Of a stretch of 64,000 nt of DNA, positions 7,367-16,118 are shown in pieces. The stretch lies in contig CAWDGV010000002.1 of the NCBI GenBank assembly GCA_963801985.1, forward strand, positions 124,001 through 188,000. Direction: 5' to 3'. The position numbers were made by a program, and so were the translations under genes. This DNA is from JABDQZ01 sp963801985. GTDB taxonomy: Bacteria; Pseudomonadota; Gammaproteobacteria; Chromatiales; Chromatiaceae. The notes under the pieces are model-generated. The model saw only the letters and a list, made by a program, of their open reading frames with translations. It was not told where the DNA came from and ran no database searches. How positions within the stretch are numbered: position 1 is the first letter of the stretch; every line of letters starts with the position of its first letter.

Positions 7367-9446
7367 TCAGCTATCCTGTAAAACAGAAACGTCTGCTACC
7401 TTAATGAATAACTGGTAGACACGCTGCAAGAGTGATAAACGGTTAAGACGAACTTGCTCGTCATCGGTCATGACCATGACATGATCAAAAAAGCCATCAA
7501 TAGGGTCTTTAAGATCAGCCAGGGAAACAAGGATAGCTTTATAGTCAGCAGTTGCAATCAGAGGCTTTAACTCAGCTTCTTTTTGTTCGACTTTTGCCAA
7601 CAGGCTATTTTCTTCTTCTGAATCAAACAAAGTTTTATCTGTCATGTCAGGCACCTTATCAGAAGTTTTTTTCAGGATGTTATGAATTCGCTTGTTTGCA
7701 GCAGCGAGGTTATCTGCTTCAGCCAGTTCACTGAAAGCGGTTACTGCTTCAATACGGTTTTCGAAATCAGTTAAAGTCGCCGGGTTAACCATGCCTACTG
7801 CTTTGACCATGGCGGAGGAGGTGCCTTCGTCAATCAACATACCTCGCAAGCGATCATTGATGTAAGCGCTTACTTCAGTCGATAACATCAGTATCAGATA
7901 TGTTCTTACCATGCAACTTGGAAGATTGTTTAATCAGATCTTGAATATTCAATGTAAGTGAGTGCTCACGTAGGATCCGGATAATACCCAGTGAGGCCCT
8001 TCTTAAAGCAAAAGGATCCTTGGTACCGCTGGGTTTTAAACCAATACCAAAGATACCGGTTAAAGTGTCAAACCTGTCGGCCAGCGCTATGGCGATACCG
8101 GTTTTAGTTTGTGGCAGGACATCACCAGAAAAACGAGGCATGTAGATTTCATCCATCGCCTGTGCAATTTCCGGGTTCTCGCCATCCCGTGTTGCCTGGT
8201 ATCGACCCATAATGCCTTGCATGTCAGCGAACTCGAAAACCATTTCGGTAACCAGATCACATCGCGATAACAGGCCGGCACGTTCAGCAAGCTGGGTATC
8301 ACCTTCAATCAGACTGGCGATATGTGAAGCCAGCGCTGAAACACGGGCAGATTTAGCGTAAATACTGCCGAGTTGTTTCTGAAAGACTATTTCTTTCAAA
8401 TGATCGAGGCGGTTTTCCAGGGTCGGCTTTGCATCCTGTTCCCAGAAGAACTTCGCATCTGACAAGCGCGGACGAATAACACGCTCGTTGCCATCGCGAA
8501 TAGTGTCGGGATTTTTACTGTCGATATTCGAAATGGTAATGAAATTATTCTTAAGTCGTTCCTCGGAATCAAAAACAGGGAAATATTTCTGATTCTTTTT
8601 CATCGTGAGAATTAAAGCTTCATGTGGAACCTGTAGATATTCCTCTTCAAAATTTCCAACTATGACAGCCGGCCATTCAACCAGTGCAGTAACTTCGTCC
8701 AGCAGGGCCTCATCAATGGGAACATGACCGTTGATTGTTTTAGCTGCTGTTTCGATTTGTTCAATAATTGAAGTTCTACGTGCAGAAAAATCGGCTATGA
8801 CTTTACCTTCAGTACGCAGTCTTTCCTCGTATTCAGCAGGATGGATGATTTTGATAGCCTGCGGATGGTGAAAACGATGACCATAGGTCAGGTTGCTGCT
8901 CTCTGCATCCAGGATGGTGCAGGGCACAACTTCATCTCCAAGCAGGAACAATAACCAGTGTACCGGTCTGACAAACATCGCATCAGAATTACCCCAATGC
9001 ATGCGTTTGGGAATAGGTAGCTTATCCAAAGCTGTCTGGCTGATCGCCGGCAGGAGCTCAACAGCAGATTTACCCTTTTCGGTAAACTGGTAATTCAACC
9101 ATTCACCTTTATCGGTTTGCAGACGGCCAAGTTCATCGACCGAAACGCCACAGGAACTGGCAAAGCCCTGGGCCGCCCTGGTTGGATTGCCTTGTTGATC
9201 AAATGCGGCCTGAACAGCGGGTCCACGTTTATCAATTTCCTGGTCAGGTTGCTGCAGGGCACAATCTTTCACCAGCAGACCGAGTCTGCGTGGTGTGGCA
9301 AAACTGTGAATTTCGGAGAAAACCAGCTTCGCGTCATTTAAACCGTTTTGGAATTCAGCAGTGAGAGCGGCTGACAAATGTGCCAGCGCAGTAGGTGGCA
9401 GTTCTTCTGTTCCCAGCTCAAAAAGTAGATCCGTTGTCTCAACCAT
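7367..9446 (-). CDS. glyS: Glycine--tRNA ligase subunit beta (single frameshift near 7877)
   Basis: The beta subunit of the alpha2beta2 glycyl-tRNA synthetase, which binds tRNA and supports glycylation. The N-terminal part reads LLFELGTEELPP from ATG 9446, overlapping the glyQ stop by eight bases, and continues to DTDVID at about 7878, where TGA follows. The other frame resumes with EVSAYINDRLRGMLIDEG and runs to 7367. Removing the A at 7877 (T on the coding strand) joins VIDEVSAY as in the family and gives about 692 residues, against 689 in E. coli. An open frame extending upstream to 9518 lies within glyQ and is not the start. Since this is essential, a sequencing or assembly insertion is more likely than a real mutation. 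Confidence 0.93.
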
Positions 9447-10365
9447 TGGCGGCCTCCCTGGCAGAACCCAACATCGGGAAACCGAGTTTTTCCCGTGAAT
9501 CATAATAAGCCTGGGCAACGTCTCGAGAGAGTGTCCGCAAACGCAAGATATAGCGTTGGCGTTCTGTCACGGAAATAGCATGGCGGGCATCCAGCAGGTT
9601 AAAGGCATGAGAAGCTTTTAAAACCTGTTCATAGGCTGGAAGCGCCAGGTTCATCTCAATCAGTTTACTGCTTTGCTGTTCACACTGGTCGAAAAAAGTG
9701 AAAAGAAAATCGACATCGGCATGTTCAAAATTGTAGCTGGACTGTTCAACTTCGTTCTGATGGAAAACATCACCATAAGTTACCGGTCCATCCGGACCAT
9801 TTGTCCAGACAAGGTCGTAAACACTTTTAACACCCTGAAGATACATTGCGATACGTTCCAGGCCATAAGTGATTTCACCGGTAACCGGCTTGCACTCGAG
9901 ACCGCCAACCTGTTGAAAATAGGTAAACTGGGTTACTTCCATGCCATTGAGCCATACTTCCCAGCCCAGACCCCAGGCACCGAGGGAAGGAGATTCCCAG
10001 TTATCTTCAACAAAACGGATGTCATGCTCCAGGGGGTCAAATCCCAGTTCCCGCAGTGACTGAAGATACAGCTCCTGGATGTTTAAGGGTGAAGGTTTAA
10101 GTGCAACCTGGAACTGGTAATAATGTTGCAGTCGATTGGGGTTTTCACCGTATCTGCCATCGGTTGGTCGGCGTGAAGGTTGCACATAAGCCGTATTCCA
10201 GGGTTCCGGGCCAATAGCACGTAAAAAAGTTGCCGTGTGGAAAGTGCCGGCGCCCATTTCCATGTCATAAGGCTGCAATATGACACAACCCTGGTTGGCC
10301 CAAAACTGTTGGAGAGTGAATATCAAACCCTGAAAGGTAGAGACATCATTGGTGGTCTGAGACAA
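9439..10365 (-). CDS. glyQ: Glycine--tRNA ligase subunit alpha
   Basis: The catalytic alpha subunit of the heterotetrameric bacterial glycyl-tRNA synthetase. It shows FQGLIFTLQQFWANQGC near the N-terminus, QPYDMEMGAGTFHTATFLR, YVQPSRRPTDGRYGENPNR and the GLERIAMYLQG motif typical of the family. Length is 308 residues. The start appears to be TTG at 10365 behind a GAGG ribosome-binding sequence; no ATG lies at a suitable place upstream of the conserved TFQGLI block. A strong sigma-70 promoter is visible at 10396-10424. This is the first gene of a five-gene minus-strand operon ending in plsC. Confidence 0.97.
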   Translation of the reverse strand: MSQTTNDVSTFQGLIFTLQQFWANQGCVILQPYDMEMGAGTFHTATFLRAIGPEPWNTAYVQPSRRPTDGRYGENPNRLQHYYQFQVALKPSPLNIQELYLQSLRELGFDPLEHDIRFVEDNWESPSLGAWGLGWEVWLNGMEVTQFTYFQQVGGLECKPVTGEITYGLERIAMYLQGVKSVYDLVWTNGPDGPVTYGDVFHQNEVEQSSYNFEHADVDFLFTFFDQCEQQSSKLIEMNLALPAYEQVLKASHAFNLLDARHAISVTERQRYILRLRTLSRDVAQAYYDSREKLGFPMLGSAREAANG

Positions 10366-10395
10366 AGGTAGAACCTCGTGAATAAAATTTAGCCG

Positions 10396-10424
10396 ATTAT
10401 ATCTTGTGAAGCTGTTTTATCCAA
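10396..10424 (-). promoter_or_regulatory. Sigma-70 promoter of the glyQ operon
   Basis: Read on the minus strand, TTGGAT and a perfect TATAAT are separated by exactly 17 bp. Transcription would start near 10389, about 24 bp before the proposed glyQ start codon. Confidence 0.7.
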
Positions 10425-10545
10425 AGCGAGAGCTGGCTCACGTTAGAAATGATGCGGGCTGCTCAAGCCGAAGATATTCCAGTGTTTTACCCTAGTAATC
10501 ATTCAATTAGCAGCCAGACTTGCAAACATAAGCAAGGAGGTCGTC

Positions 10546-10818
10546 ATGATCGAAAAAATGAACAAGTCAGTACCAGCATGGACTTTAATGTTTGCATTCT
10601 GGATGTTATTACCACAATCGACGGTTGGCCTGGTAAACACGGGATCCCAGCAAGAGATGAGCGAGCAATTGCGCCACAAGCTTGAAGTCATGACAAAATA
10701 TCGCAGTCAGTGCGAGAACAACAGTTTATGTCATGTTTCGAAGATGAGCCGTTTTATGGGCGAAAGGAAAAAAGATGGAATTGTGGCTTTACTGGCAGGG
10801 TTTGCTGTCAGCCGCTAG
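10546..10818 (+). CDS. Small hypothetical protein with N-terminal hydrophobic segment
   Basis: A 90-residue protein that I do not recognise. It begins behind a near-perfect Shine-Dalgarno sequence (AAGGAGGT, about 10534-10541), which argues strongly for translation. Residues about 9-28 are hydrophobic (a signal peptide or membrane anchor), followed by a charged, helical region with two cysteines in the short stretch CENNSLC, and a second weak hydrophobic run at the C-terminus. It stands alone between glyQ and the minus-strand PilZ gene. The cysteine pair could form a disulfide in the periplasm. No function can be assigned. Confidence 0.6.
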   Translation: MIEKMNKSVPAWTLMFAFWMLLPQSTVGLVNTGSQQEMSEQLRHKLEVMTKYRSQCENNSLCHVSKMSRFMGERKKDGIVALLAGFAVSR

Positions 10819-10827
10819 GAAATCGGG

Positions 10828-11169
10828 TTATTTTTCAGAAAGTTTGGCAATAACCTGTTTAAGTGCAGCTTCGGCTGAAGCTGAAATATCAATAATATGA
10901 AATCCGGCCCAGAACAGGTTTTCTGAACTGGTATCGGCATTCCACAAACAAACTGCACCGATCTGGATATTGCCAAACTGACCATCACAGCAGCTTAATT
11001 CGAGCTGGAAAACGGAATCAACTTCAATATCGCGGTGTGAAACCAGCATGAAACCGGTTTCAGACAGATTCGCAATAGTGCCCATGCCGGTATCGCTGAT
11101 TCGATCATGTACGCGAATTTCACCCGACTGGGCTGAAACACGGTCTGCTATTCTTCTTTCTTCGCTCAA
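10828..11169 (-). CDS. PilZ domain protein (probable c-di-GMP receptor)
   Basis: A single-domain protein of 113 residues. It has the two sequence elements of a c-di-GMP-binding PilZ barrel: an arginine-rich RRIADR at residues 5-10 (RxxxR type) and NLSETG at 34-39 (D/NxSxxG). The remainder is beta-rich, ending in a C-terminal helix. It would sense c-di-GMP and pass the signal to a partner protein or be a standalone adaptor. It lies 17 bp downstream of the large DUF1631 gene on the same strand, and the pair is probably one transcript, which hints that the two act together. Confidence 0.85.
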   Translation of the reverse strand: MSEERRIADRVSAQSGEIRVHDRISDTGMGTIANLSETGFMLVSHRDIEVDSVFQLELSCCDGQFGNIQIGAVCLWNADTSSENLFWAGFHIIDISASAEAALKQVIAKLSEK

Positions 11170-11186
11170 GTTTCTGCTTCCTGTGA

Positions 11187-13445
11187 CTAGTGAATAGTTT
11201 TTTCCAGCAATGACTTAATTGCCCTGATGGATTTGTCGATAAAGGGCATGCCGGATTTTTCAAACATCTCCGCCTTGCCTTCCAACATTTCTTTAGCCAG
11301 TTGCCGGATATTTTTTACCGCGGTTTTTACACCCGCCTGGTTGACGAATAAAAAGTTGGCGGTCACCGGGTTATACCAGGACATTTTGACTTTAATCAGT
11401 GTCTCAGTACCATCCGGGTAAAGGTTGAACCAGGTGCCAGGCTGCACATTCCGTAAGCGTTCGACCTGGGCTTCAATTTCAGCGGTATCCTGGTCCTGCT
11501 CTTCGCTGTCAGTTTCTGCGGTATGCCTGACGCTATAACTGGTGTTGCGCTTGGTTGTGTCAGCCAGTGCAGCCAGGAATCGATCAATTTCAACCTGGTA
11601 ATGCGGAATAAGGCTGCCGACAATTTCATTCATTTCCTGGGAGAGATCACTGATTGCCTGTGTAGAGGGCATCGCGCCATTGGGATCTTCGGCTGAAAGT
11701 GAAAATTCAATGATTTTCCTGCACAGAGACAAGGCCTGCTGCCAGGAGTCGGAATTTGCATTAAAGTCGGAACGCAGTAAAACCAGTGTCAGGTAATCAA
11801 GCCAGGGACCATGCAGGAACTGGTCGGCATCTTGAATTAAAATCTTGCCTTCCATCAGGTTATGCGTTTCTTCAATCGCTATATCTTTCGCCTGGTTCAG
11901 TTTCGCACGGCCTTTTTCAACCTCGACGGTACGATCTTCAGAAATACGCTGCTTGTCTGACAGGTGAGCATTCGCTTCGGTCAGATCCATGGCCAGCTTG
12001 TTGAAAACCTGTTCATCGTATTGCTTGTTTTTGAAGATGGTATTAACCGTATACTGAATTTGTGGATAGATGCCCTTGGTCAGGTCGGCTGGCTCAACCC
12101 AGTCACGGCCGGTAGCAATCATCAATTCAAACAAACGGCGTGCCGGGTGTTCGTGTTCAGTCAAAAATTCGGGGTCGGCAACGGCGATTTTCAGATAAGG
12201 TGTGTGCAGGTGACTCAGCAGCGTTTTAACTTCATTGCAGAGTTCCTTGTCATTCAGCATCATTTCGAAAATCAGGCCAACAATATCGATGACATCTTCG
12301 TCTTCGGCTGGAATACGGTCCTGACCAACCAGCTTCTTGATAAGTTCACGCTGCTTTTTAAGCGTTTCGTTAATATTCATTATTAACTGTGCGTCAACTT
12401 CAACACGTTTCACGGCCTTATCCAGAACACCGACATCAGGTAAAGGTGCTCCTTCAATAATGGCATGATCTGTAATTGCAGTAACAACATCCTGCCTGCT
12501 GGCAGGTTGTACCGGAGCTGCTTGTGCAGCACCATCCTGATCGCTGCTGCGACGGCGTTGCTTGCGGGCGGCCATTTTCTGTGCCCGCTGGTGGGCGAGT
12601 AAATCCCGGATGCGGTCAAAAGTATCTGCGGCAATTTCCGAGGAGCTGGCGGTTTCCTTGTAAGGGTCTACAACTTCAACTGAATCCGGGTCATCGAGTT
12701 CATCGACTTCTATACCTTCAACATTTGGATGTTGCGGCGGCTCGACAACCGGTTTTTTGGGGACAGGCTGGCCATCTTCCTGTTTCAGAAACTGGGGTTT
12801 GAGATCAGGCAGGATACCGGCATTGAGCAGCCGTTCATTCAGATCGTTAAAAGACTTGATGCTTTTACTGATCACGAAGCGATCAAACAGGGTGTAAAGT
12901 ACCAGCCGGACTTCTTTTTCAACAAAGATGACTTCCACACACTTTTCAAAAATTTCAGCCAGCATTTTAGGGCTGGCTGGAATGTTTTCCATCGCAACAG
13001 CCTTACTGCCATTGATAATGGCCAGACGCTGGGTAAGCTCGTAAAGCGTGGAGTAGAATTTTTTCTCTGCCTGGGTAGCGATGGTTTCCAGTGCGAGGTT
13101 ACGTTCAAAGGAATCTTTATCAACCAGGCTTAAAGTTTCTTCTGTTGACCCAAGAGACAAAGATCCGGTATCACGAAAACGGAAAATATTACGTTCCAGG
13201 CCATCCTGGAAAATAGAAACAACATTATCCTGCTTAAGCCAGAGTTCCCGCATGGCTTCAAAGAAATGACTTTGAATTTTATTGTTCTGGGCTTTATCGG
13301 CAAATTCCAGTAATACCTGGTCGGCTGATTTGAACATTTCGCGCAAATTATTAACCAGAAAAACAATAGCTTCATCCTTCCAGGGATTAAGTACTCTTCT
13401 GAAATTTGGCGCTAAATTCGCATCAGATTGACGTTGATTGGTCAT
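11187..13445 (-). CDS. DUF1631 family protein
   Basis: A cytoplasmic protein of 752 residues resembling the DUF1631 family of gamma- and betaproteobacteria, whose function is not established. There is no signal peptide or membrane segment. The N-terminal half is helical, the centre (about residues 225-320) is acidic, proline-rich and low in complexity, and the C-terminal part carries a beta-rich segment around GTWFNLYPDGTETLIKVKMSWYN in shorter form, reminiscent of PilZ-like domains reported for this family. The adjacent PilZ gene supports a link to c-di-GMP signalling, but this is inference from context. Confidence 0.75.
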   Translation of the reverse strand: MTNQRQSDANLAPNFRRVLNPWKDEAIVFLVNNLREMFKSADQVLLEFADKAQNNKIQSHFFEAMRELWLKQDNVVSIFQDGLERNIFRFRDTGSLSLGSTEETLSLVDKDSFERNLALETIATQAEKKFYSTLYELTQRLAIINGSKAVAMENIPASPKMLAEIFEKCVEVIFVEKEVRLVLYTLFDRFVISKSIKSFNDLNERLLNAGILPDLKPQFLKQEDGQPVPKKPVVEPPQHPNVEGIEVDELDDPDSVEVVDPYKETASSSEIAADTFDRIRDLLAHQRAQKMAARKQRRRSSDQDGAAQAAPVQPASRQDVVTAITDHAIIEGAPLPDVGVLDKAVKRVEVDAQLIMNINETLKKQRELIKKLVGQDRIPAEDEDVIDIVGLIFEMMLNDKELCNEVKTLLSHLHTPYLKIAVADPEFLTEHEHPARRLFELMIATGRDWVEPADLTKGIYPQIQYTVNTIFKNKQYDEQVFNKLAMDLTEANAHLSDKQRISEDRTVEVEKGRAKLNQAKDIAIEETHNLMEGKILIQDADQFLHGPWLDYLTLVLLRSDFNANSDSWQQALSLCRKIIEFSLSAEDPNGAMPSTQAISDLSQEMNEIVGSLIPHYQVEIDRFLAALADTTKRNTSYSVRHTAETDSEEQDQDTAEIEAQVERLRNVQPGTWFNLYPDGTETLIKVKMSWYNPVTANFLFVNQAGVKTAVKNIRQLAKEMLEGKAEMFEKSGMPFIDKSIRAIKSLLEKTIH

Positions 13446-13662
13446 TAATAACGATCCACTGTTTTGCCTTGTTAAGCGAGTATCGACATAACTTGTCTCA
13501 AGCTAACGGCAGGAATATTACATTCTTTAAAGATTAACCGCTTTTTACCACTGACAGGTAAAAAAAACAGCTTTTTATTCGTGCGACTACAGTGATGACC
13601 ATACAAAGCTTATAATTTGGCCAGTTAATTTATTTACCTGTTGATATTTGAAGTATAAAAGC

Positions 13663-14712
13663 ATGACAGAGCTACCACAAAAAAAGGCTGTTGCATTGAT
13701 TTCAGGCGGACTGGATTCCCTTCTGGCGGTCAGAGTTTTGCAGGATCAGGGAATTTATGTTGAAGGCATAAATTTCTATACGGGGTTTTGTGTAGAAGGC
13801 CATACACATGCGATCAGAAAAAAAGATCAGAACAAGCCCAAGCGTAATAATGCGCTGTGGTCAGCAGAACAGCTGGGTATCAAGCTGCATATCATTGATA
13901 TCATCGAAGAATACAAGGATATCGTTTTCAATCCAAAATATGGATATGGCGCAAATCTCAATCCCTGTCTTGATTGCAAGATTTTTATGGTGAAAAAAGC
14001 CCGGGAATGGATGGAGGCGCATGATTTTGATTTTATCATTACCGGAGAAGTGGTTGGTCAGCGTCCAAAATCGCAACGTAAAGAGACCATGCCGGTGGTA
14101 CAGCGGGATTCGGGTATCGAGGATTTATTGCTAAGACCGTTGTGCGCCAAAAACCTGCCAGCAACAAAACCGGAAAGGGAAGGCTGGGTTGACCGGGAAA
14201 AACTCTATGACTTTTCCGGTCGCAGCCGCAAGCCACAAATTGCCCTTGCCAAACAATTCGGTTTTGAAGATTTTGCCCAACCGGCGGGTGGCTGTTGTTT
14301 TCTGACTGATGAACGCTATTCGGTCAAGCTGGATGACTTATGGAAATCCCGTGGTGAAAAAACTTACGAAATCGATGACATCATGCTCTTGAAAGTTGGC
14401 AGACATATACGCCCCGATAAACATTTCAAGGTCATCATTGCGCGTGAAGAAGGCGAGGCCAGGTTTTTGCAAGGCTATAAAAAGCAATATGACACGCTTA
14501 AAACCACCAGTCATCCAGGCCCCCTGGCATTGATTGATGGTGAAATAACCGGGCAGGAACTTCAGCTGGCTGCGCGTATCGTGGCGCGCTACTGCAAAGG
14601 CCGCATGGAAGACTCGGTAACCCTGGATTACCAGAACAAAGCCGGAGACATTCAATCGTTGTCAGTCAGGCCTATTGCACCGGAAGATATTCCGAAAAAC
14701 TGGATTTTATGA
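13663..14712 (+). CDS. PP-loop tRNA thiolation-type protein with C-terminal NFACT-R-like domain
   Basis: The N-terminal domain is a PP-loop ATPase with SGGLDS at residues 14-19, as in ThiI/MnmA/TtuA-type enzymes that adenylate a tRNA base before sulfur insertion. NPCLDC gives C102 and C105, and AGGCC gives C211 and C212. Such cysteines could hold an Fe-S cluster or carry persulfide. The last 120 or so residues, with SHPGPLAL and a LAARIVARYCKGR helix, look like the NFACT-R RNA-binding domain known to be fused to such PP-loop proteins. ATG 13663 is chosen over an in-frame TTG at 13648; length is 349 residues. It overlaps the TusA-like gene by four bases, which would be the sulfur donor. The modified nucleoside is unknown. 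Confidence 0.75.
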   Translation: MTELPQKKAVALISGGLDSLLAVRVLQDQGIYVEGINFYTGFCVEGHTHAIRKKDQNKPKRNNALWSAEQLGIKLHIIDIIEEYKDIVFNPKYGYGANLNPCLDCKIFMVKKAREWMEAHDFDFIITGEVVGQRPKSQRKETMPVVQRDSGIEDLLLRPLCAKNLPATKPEREGWVDREKLYDFSGRSRKPQIALAKQFGFEDFAQPAGGCCFLTDERYSVKLDDLWKSRGEKTYEIDDIMLLKVGRHIRPDKHFKVIIAREEGEARFLQGYKKQYDTLKTTSHPGPLALIDGEITGQELQLAARIVARYCKGRMEDSVTLDYQNKAGDIQSLSVRPIAPEDIPKNWIL

Positions 14713-14945
14713 ACATGATAGAACTCGATTGCAGACGATTACTCTGTCCTATGCCGGTTATCAAGGTGCAGGATGCAGTGGCACAATTGCAGAAAGGTGA
14801 CGAATTGATCGCAATATGTACAGACCCGGGTGTATTAAATGATATACCTGCATGGTGTCGAATTAACGGGCATCAAATCGTATCCACAGAAACACAGGAT
14901 AATGAATACCGGGTAACAGTCAGGGTCGTTGATAATGGGACATGA
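14709..14945 (+). CDS. TusA/SirA-like sulfur carrier protein
   Basis: A 78-residue protein of the TusA family with the CPMP motif (C13 to P16) that carries a persulfide on the cysteine. The fold pattern (LDCRRLLCPMPVIKV, then GDELIAICTDPG) is complete. TusA-like carriers pass sulfur between desulfurases and tRNA-thiolating or other sulfur-trafficking enzymes. It overlaps the PP-loop gene upstream by ATGA and the transporter gene downstream by 11 bp, so it is tightly coupled to both. It is more likely a dedicated partner of the PP-loop protein than the general TusA of s2U34 synthesis, but this is inferred from position. Confidence 0.88.
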   Translation: MNMIELDCRRLLCPMPVIKVQDAVAQLQKGDELIAICTDPGVLNDIPAWCRINGHQIVSTETQDNEYRVTVRVVDNGT

Positions 14946-16095
14946 TCATGCTTTAGGCGAAGTGCGTAACAGGGAGACACGCACAGTTGCAATTGTGGGA
15001 GCAGTAACCAACCTGGTCCTGTCGGTTGTGAAAATTGTTGTGGGCTACCTGGGGCATTCCCAGGCACTGATTGTTGATGGCATACACTCACTGTCTGACC
15101 TGCTGTCTGACGCCCTGGTTCTTTTTGCGTCACATCATGCCAACCAGGAACCGGATGCCGAACATCCTTATGGCCATGGCCGTTTTGAAACTGCAGCAAC
15201 ACTGGCACTGGGCATATTGTTGATACTGGTCGCGCTGGGAATTGGCTGGGATACCGTTGAACGCTTATTAAGCCAGCAAGCTCTTGAAACGCCGACAGAG
15301 ATTACATTGTATGCCGCGGTATTTTCAATACTCGCCAACGAGGCCCTGTACTGGTACACGCTTATAGTCGCCAGGAAGATTCATTCAAAAATGCTTGAAG
15401 CCAATGCCTGGCATCACCGTTCGGATGCGGTGTCATCCATTGTGGTATTGGCCGGTATTGCCGGTGCACAACTGGGTGTTGCGAATCTGGATACGGTAGC
15501 GGCCCTGATTGTCAGTGTCATGATTGCTAAAATTGGCTGGACACTGGGCTGGCAGGCGCTTGAGGAACTGGTCGACAAGTCCCTGGACGAAGACGAGGTT
15601 GAAAGAGTCAGCAGCGTGATTGACAGTGTTGATGGTGTCAGGTCAGTCCATATGCTCAGAACCCGAAAAAGCGGTCATATGTCTGCAGCTGATGTTCATG
15701 TGCTGGTTGATCCCTTGCTAAGTGTTTCAGAGGGTCACATGATTGCGGTGGCGGTAGAAGATGATCTTAAGAAAAATATTGATCATTTGTCTGACGTGAC
15801 TGTGCATATTGATCCGGAAGATGACGAGCAATCCCCTCCCTGTGAGGGTCTGCCTCTACGACGAGAAGTCACCAGGATTTTACAGGATATCTGGAAAGAG
15901 GAAGACTGTTATTCAAAAAATACAGAGATCAAGCTGCATTATTTATCAGGCAAGATAGATGTAGACCTGCTGGTACCGCTGGACTGTTTTAAATCGATGG
16001 AGGAAACACAGAAAATTCGTGCATCGATGAATGAAAAAGTCCAGAATGATAAGCGTTTTGGAAAAATAGAGCTTTTTTATAAAACACCAAAATAA
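14935..16095 (+). CDS. Cation diffusion facilitator family transporter (FieF-like)
   Basis: A six-helix inner-membrane proton-coupled divalent metal exporter. Metal-site motifs are seen in TM2 (DGIHSLSDLLSD) and TM5 (HHRSDAVSS), and HPYGHGRFE follows TM2, as in zinc/iron CDF proteins. At 386 residues it is about 85 longer than E. coli FieF, with an extended cytoplasmic C-terminus containing HIDPEDDEQSPPCEG and a further roughly 70-residue domain. ATG 14935 is preferred; an in-frame TTG lies at 14929. It overlaps the TusA-like gene. Metal specificity (Zn, Fe, Mn) cannot be read reliably from sequence. Confidence 0.88.
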   Translation: MGHDHALGEVRNRETRTVAIVGAVTNLVLSVVKIVVGYLGHSQALIVDGIHSLSDLLSDALVLFASHHANQEPDAEHPYGHGRFETAATLALGILLILVALGIGWDTVERLLSQQALETPTEITLYAAVFSILANEALYWYTLIVARKIHSKMLEANAWHHRSDAVSSIVVLAGIAGAQLGVANLDTVAALIVSVMIAKIGWTLGWQALEELVDKSLDEDEVERVSSVIDSVDGVRSVHMLRTRKSGHMSAADVHVLVDPLLSVSEGHMIAVAVEDDLKKNIDHLSDVTVHIDPEDDEQSPPCEGLPLRREVTRILQDIWKEEDCYSKNTEIKLHYLSGKIDVDLLVPLDCFKSMEETQKIRASMNEKVQNDKRFGKIELFYKTPK

Positions 16096-16118
16096 AGTTG
16101 CCTACGTAATAAAAAAAC

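Noticed and set aside
9447..9518. Upstream extension of glyS into glyQ
   Set aside because: The family N-terminus (LLFELGTEELPP) begins at ATG 9446, so the upstream residues are only an open frame.
9673..10059. 128-codon open frame antisense to glyQ
   Set aside because: It is entirely within conserved glyQ sequence and lacks any start signal.
11964..12386. 140-codon open frame antisense to the DUF1631 gene
   Set aside because: The minus-strand gene explains the region and this frame has no initiation signal; several similar shadows occur opposite the same gene.
13542..13564. TTTTTACC/GGTAAAAA hairpin upstream of the PP-loop gene
   Set aside because: An AT-rich stem with no clear position relative to a transcript end; likely chance in a low-complexity gap.
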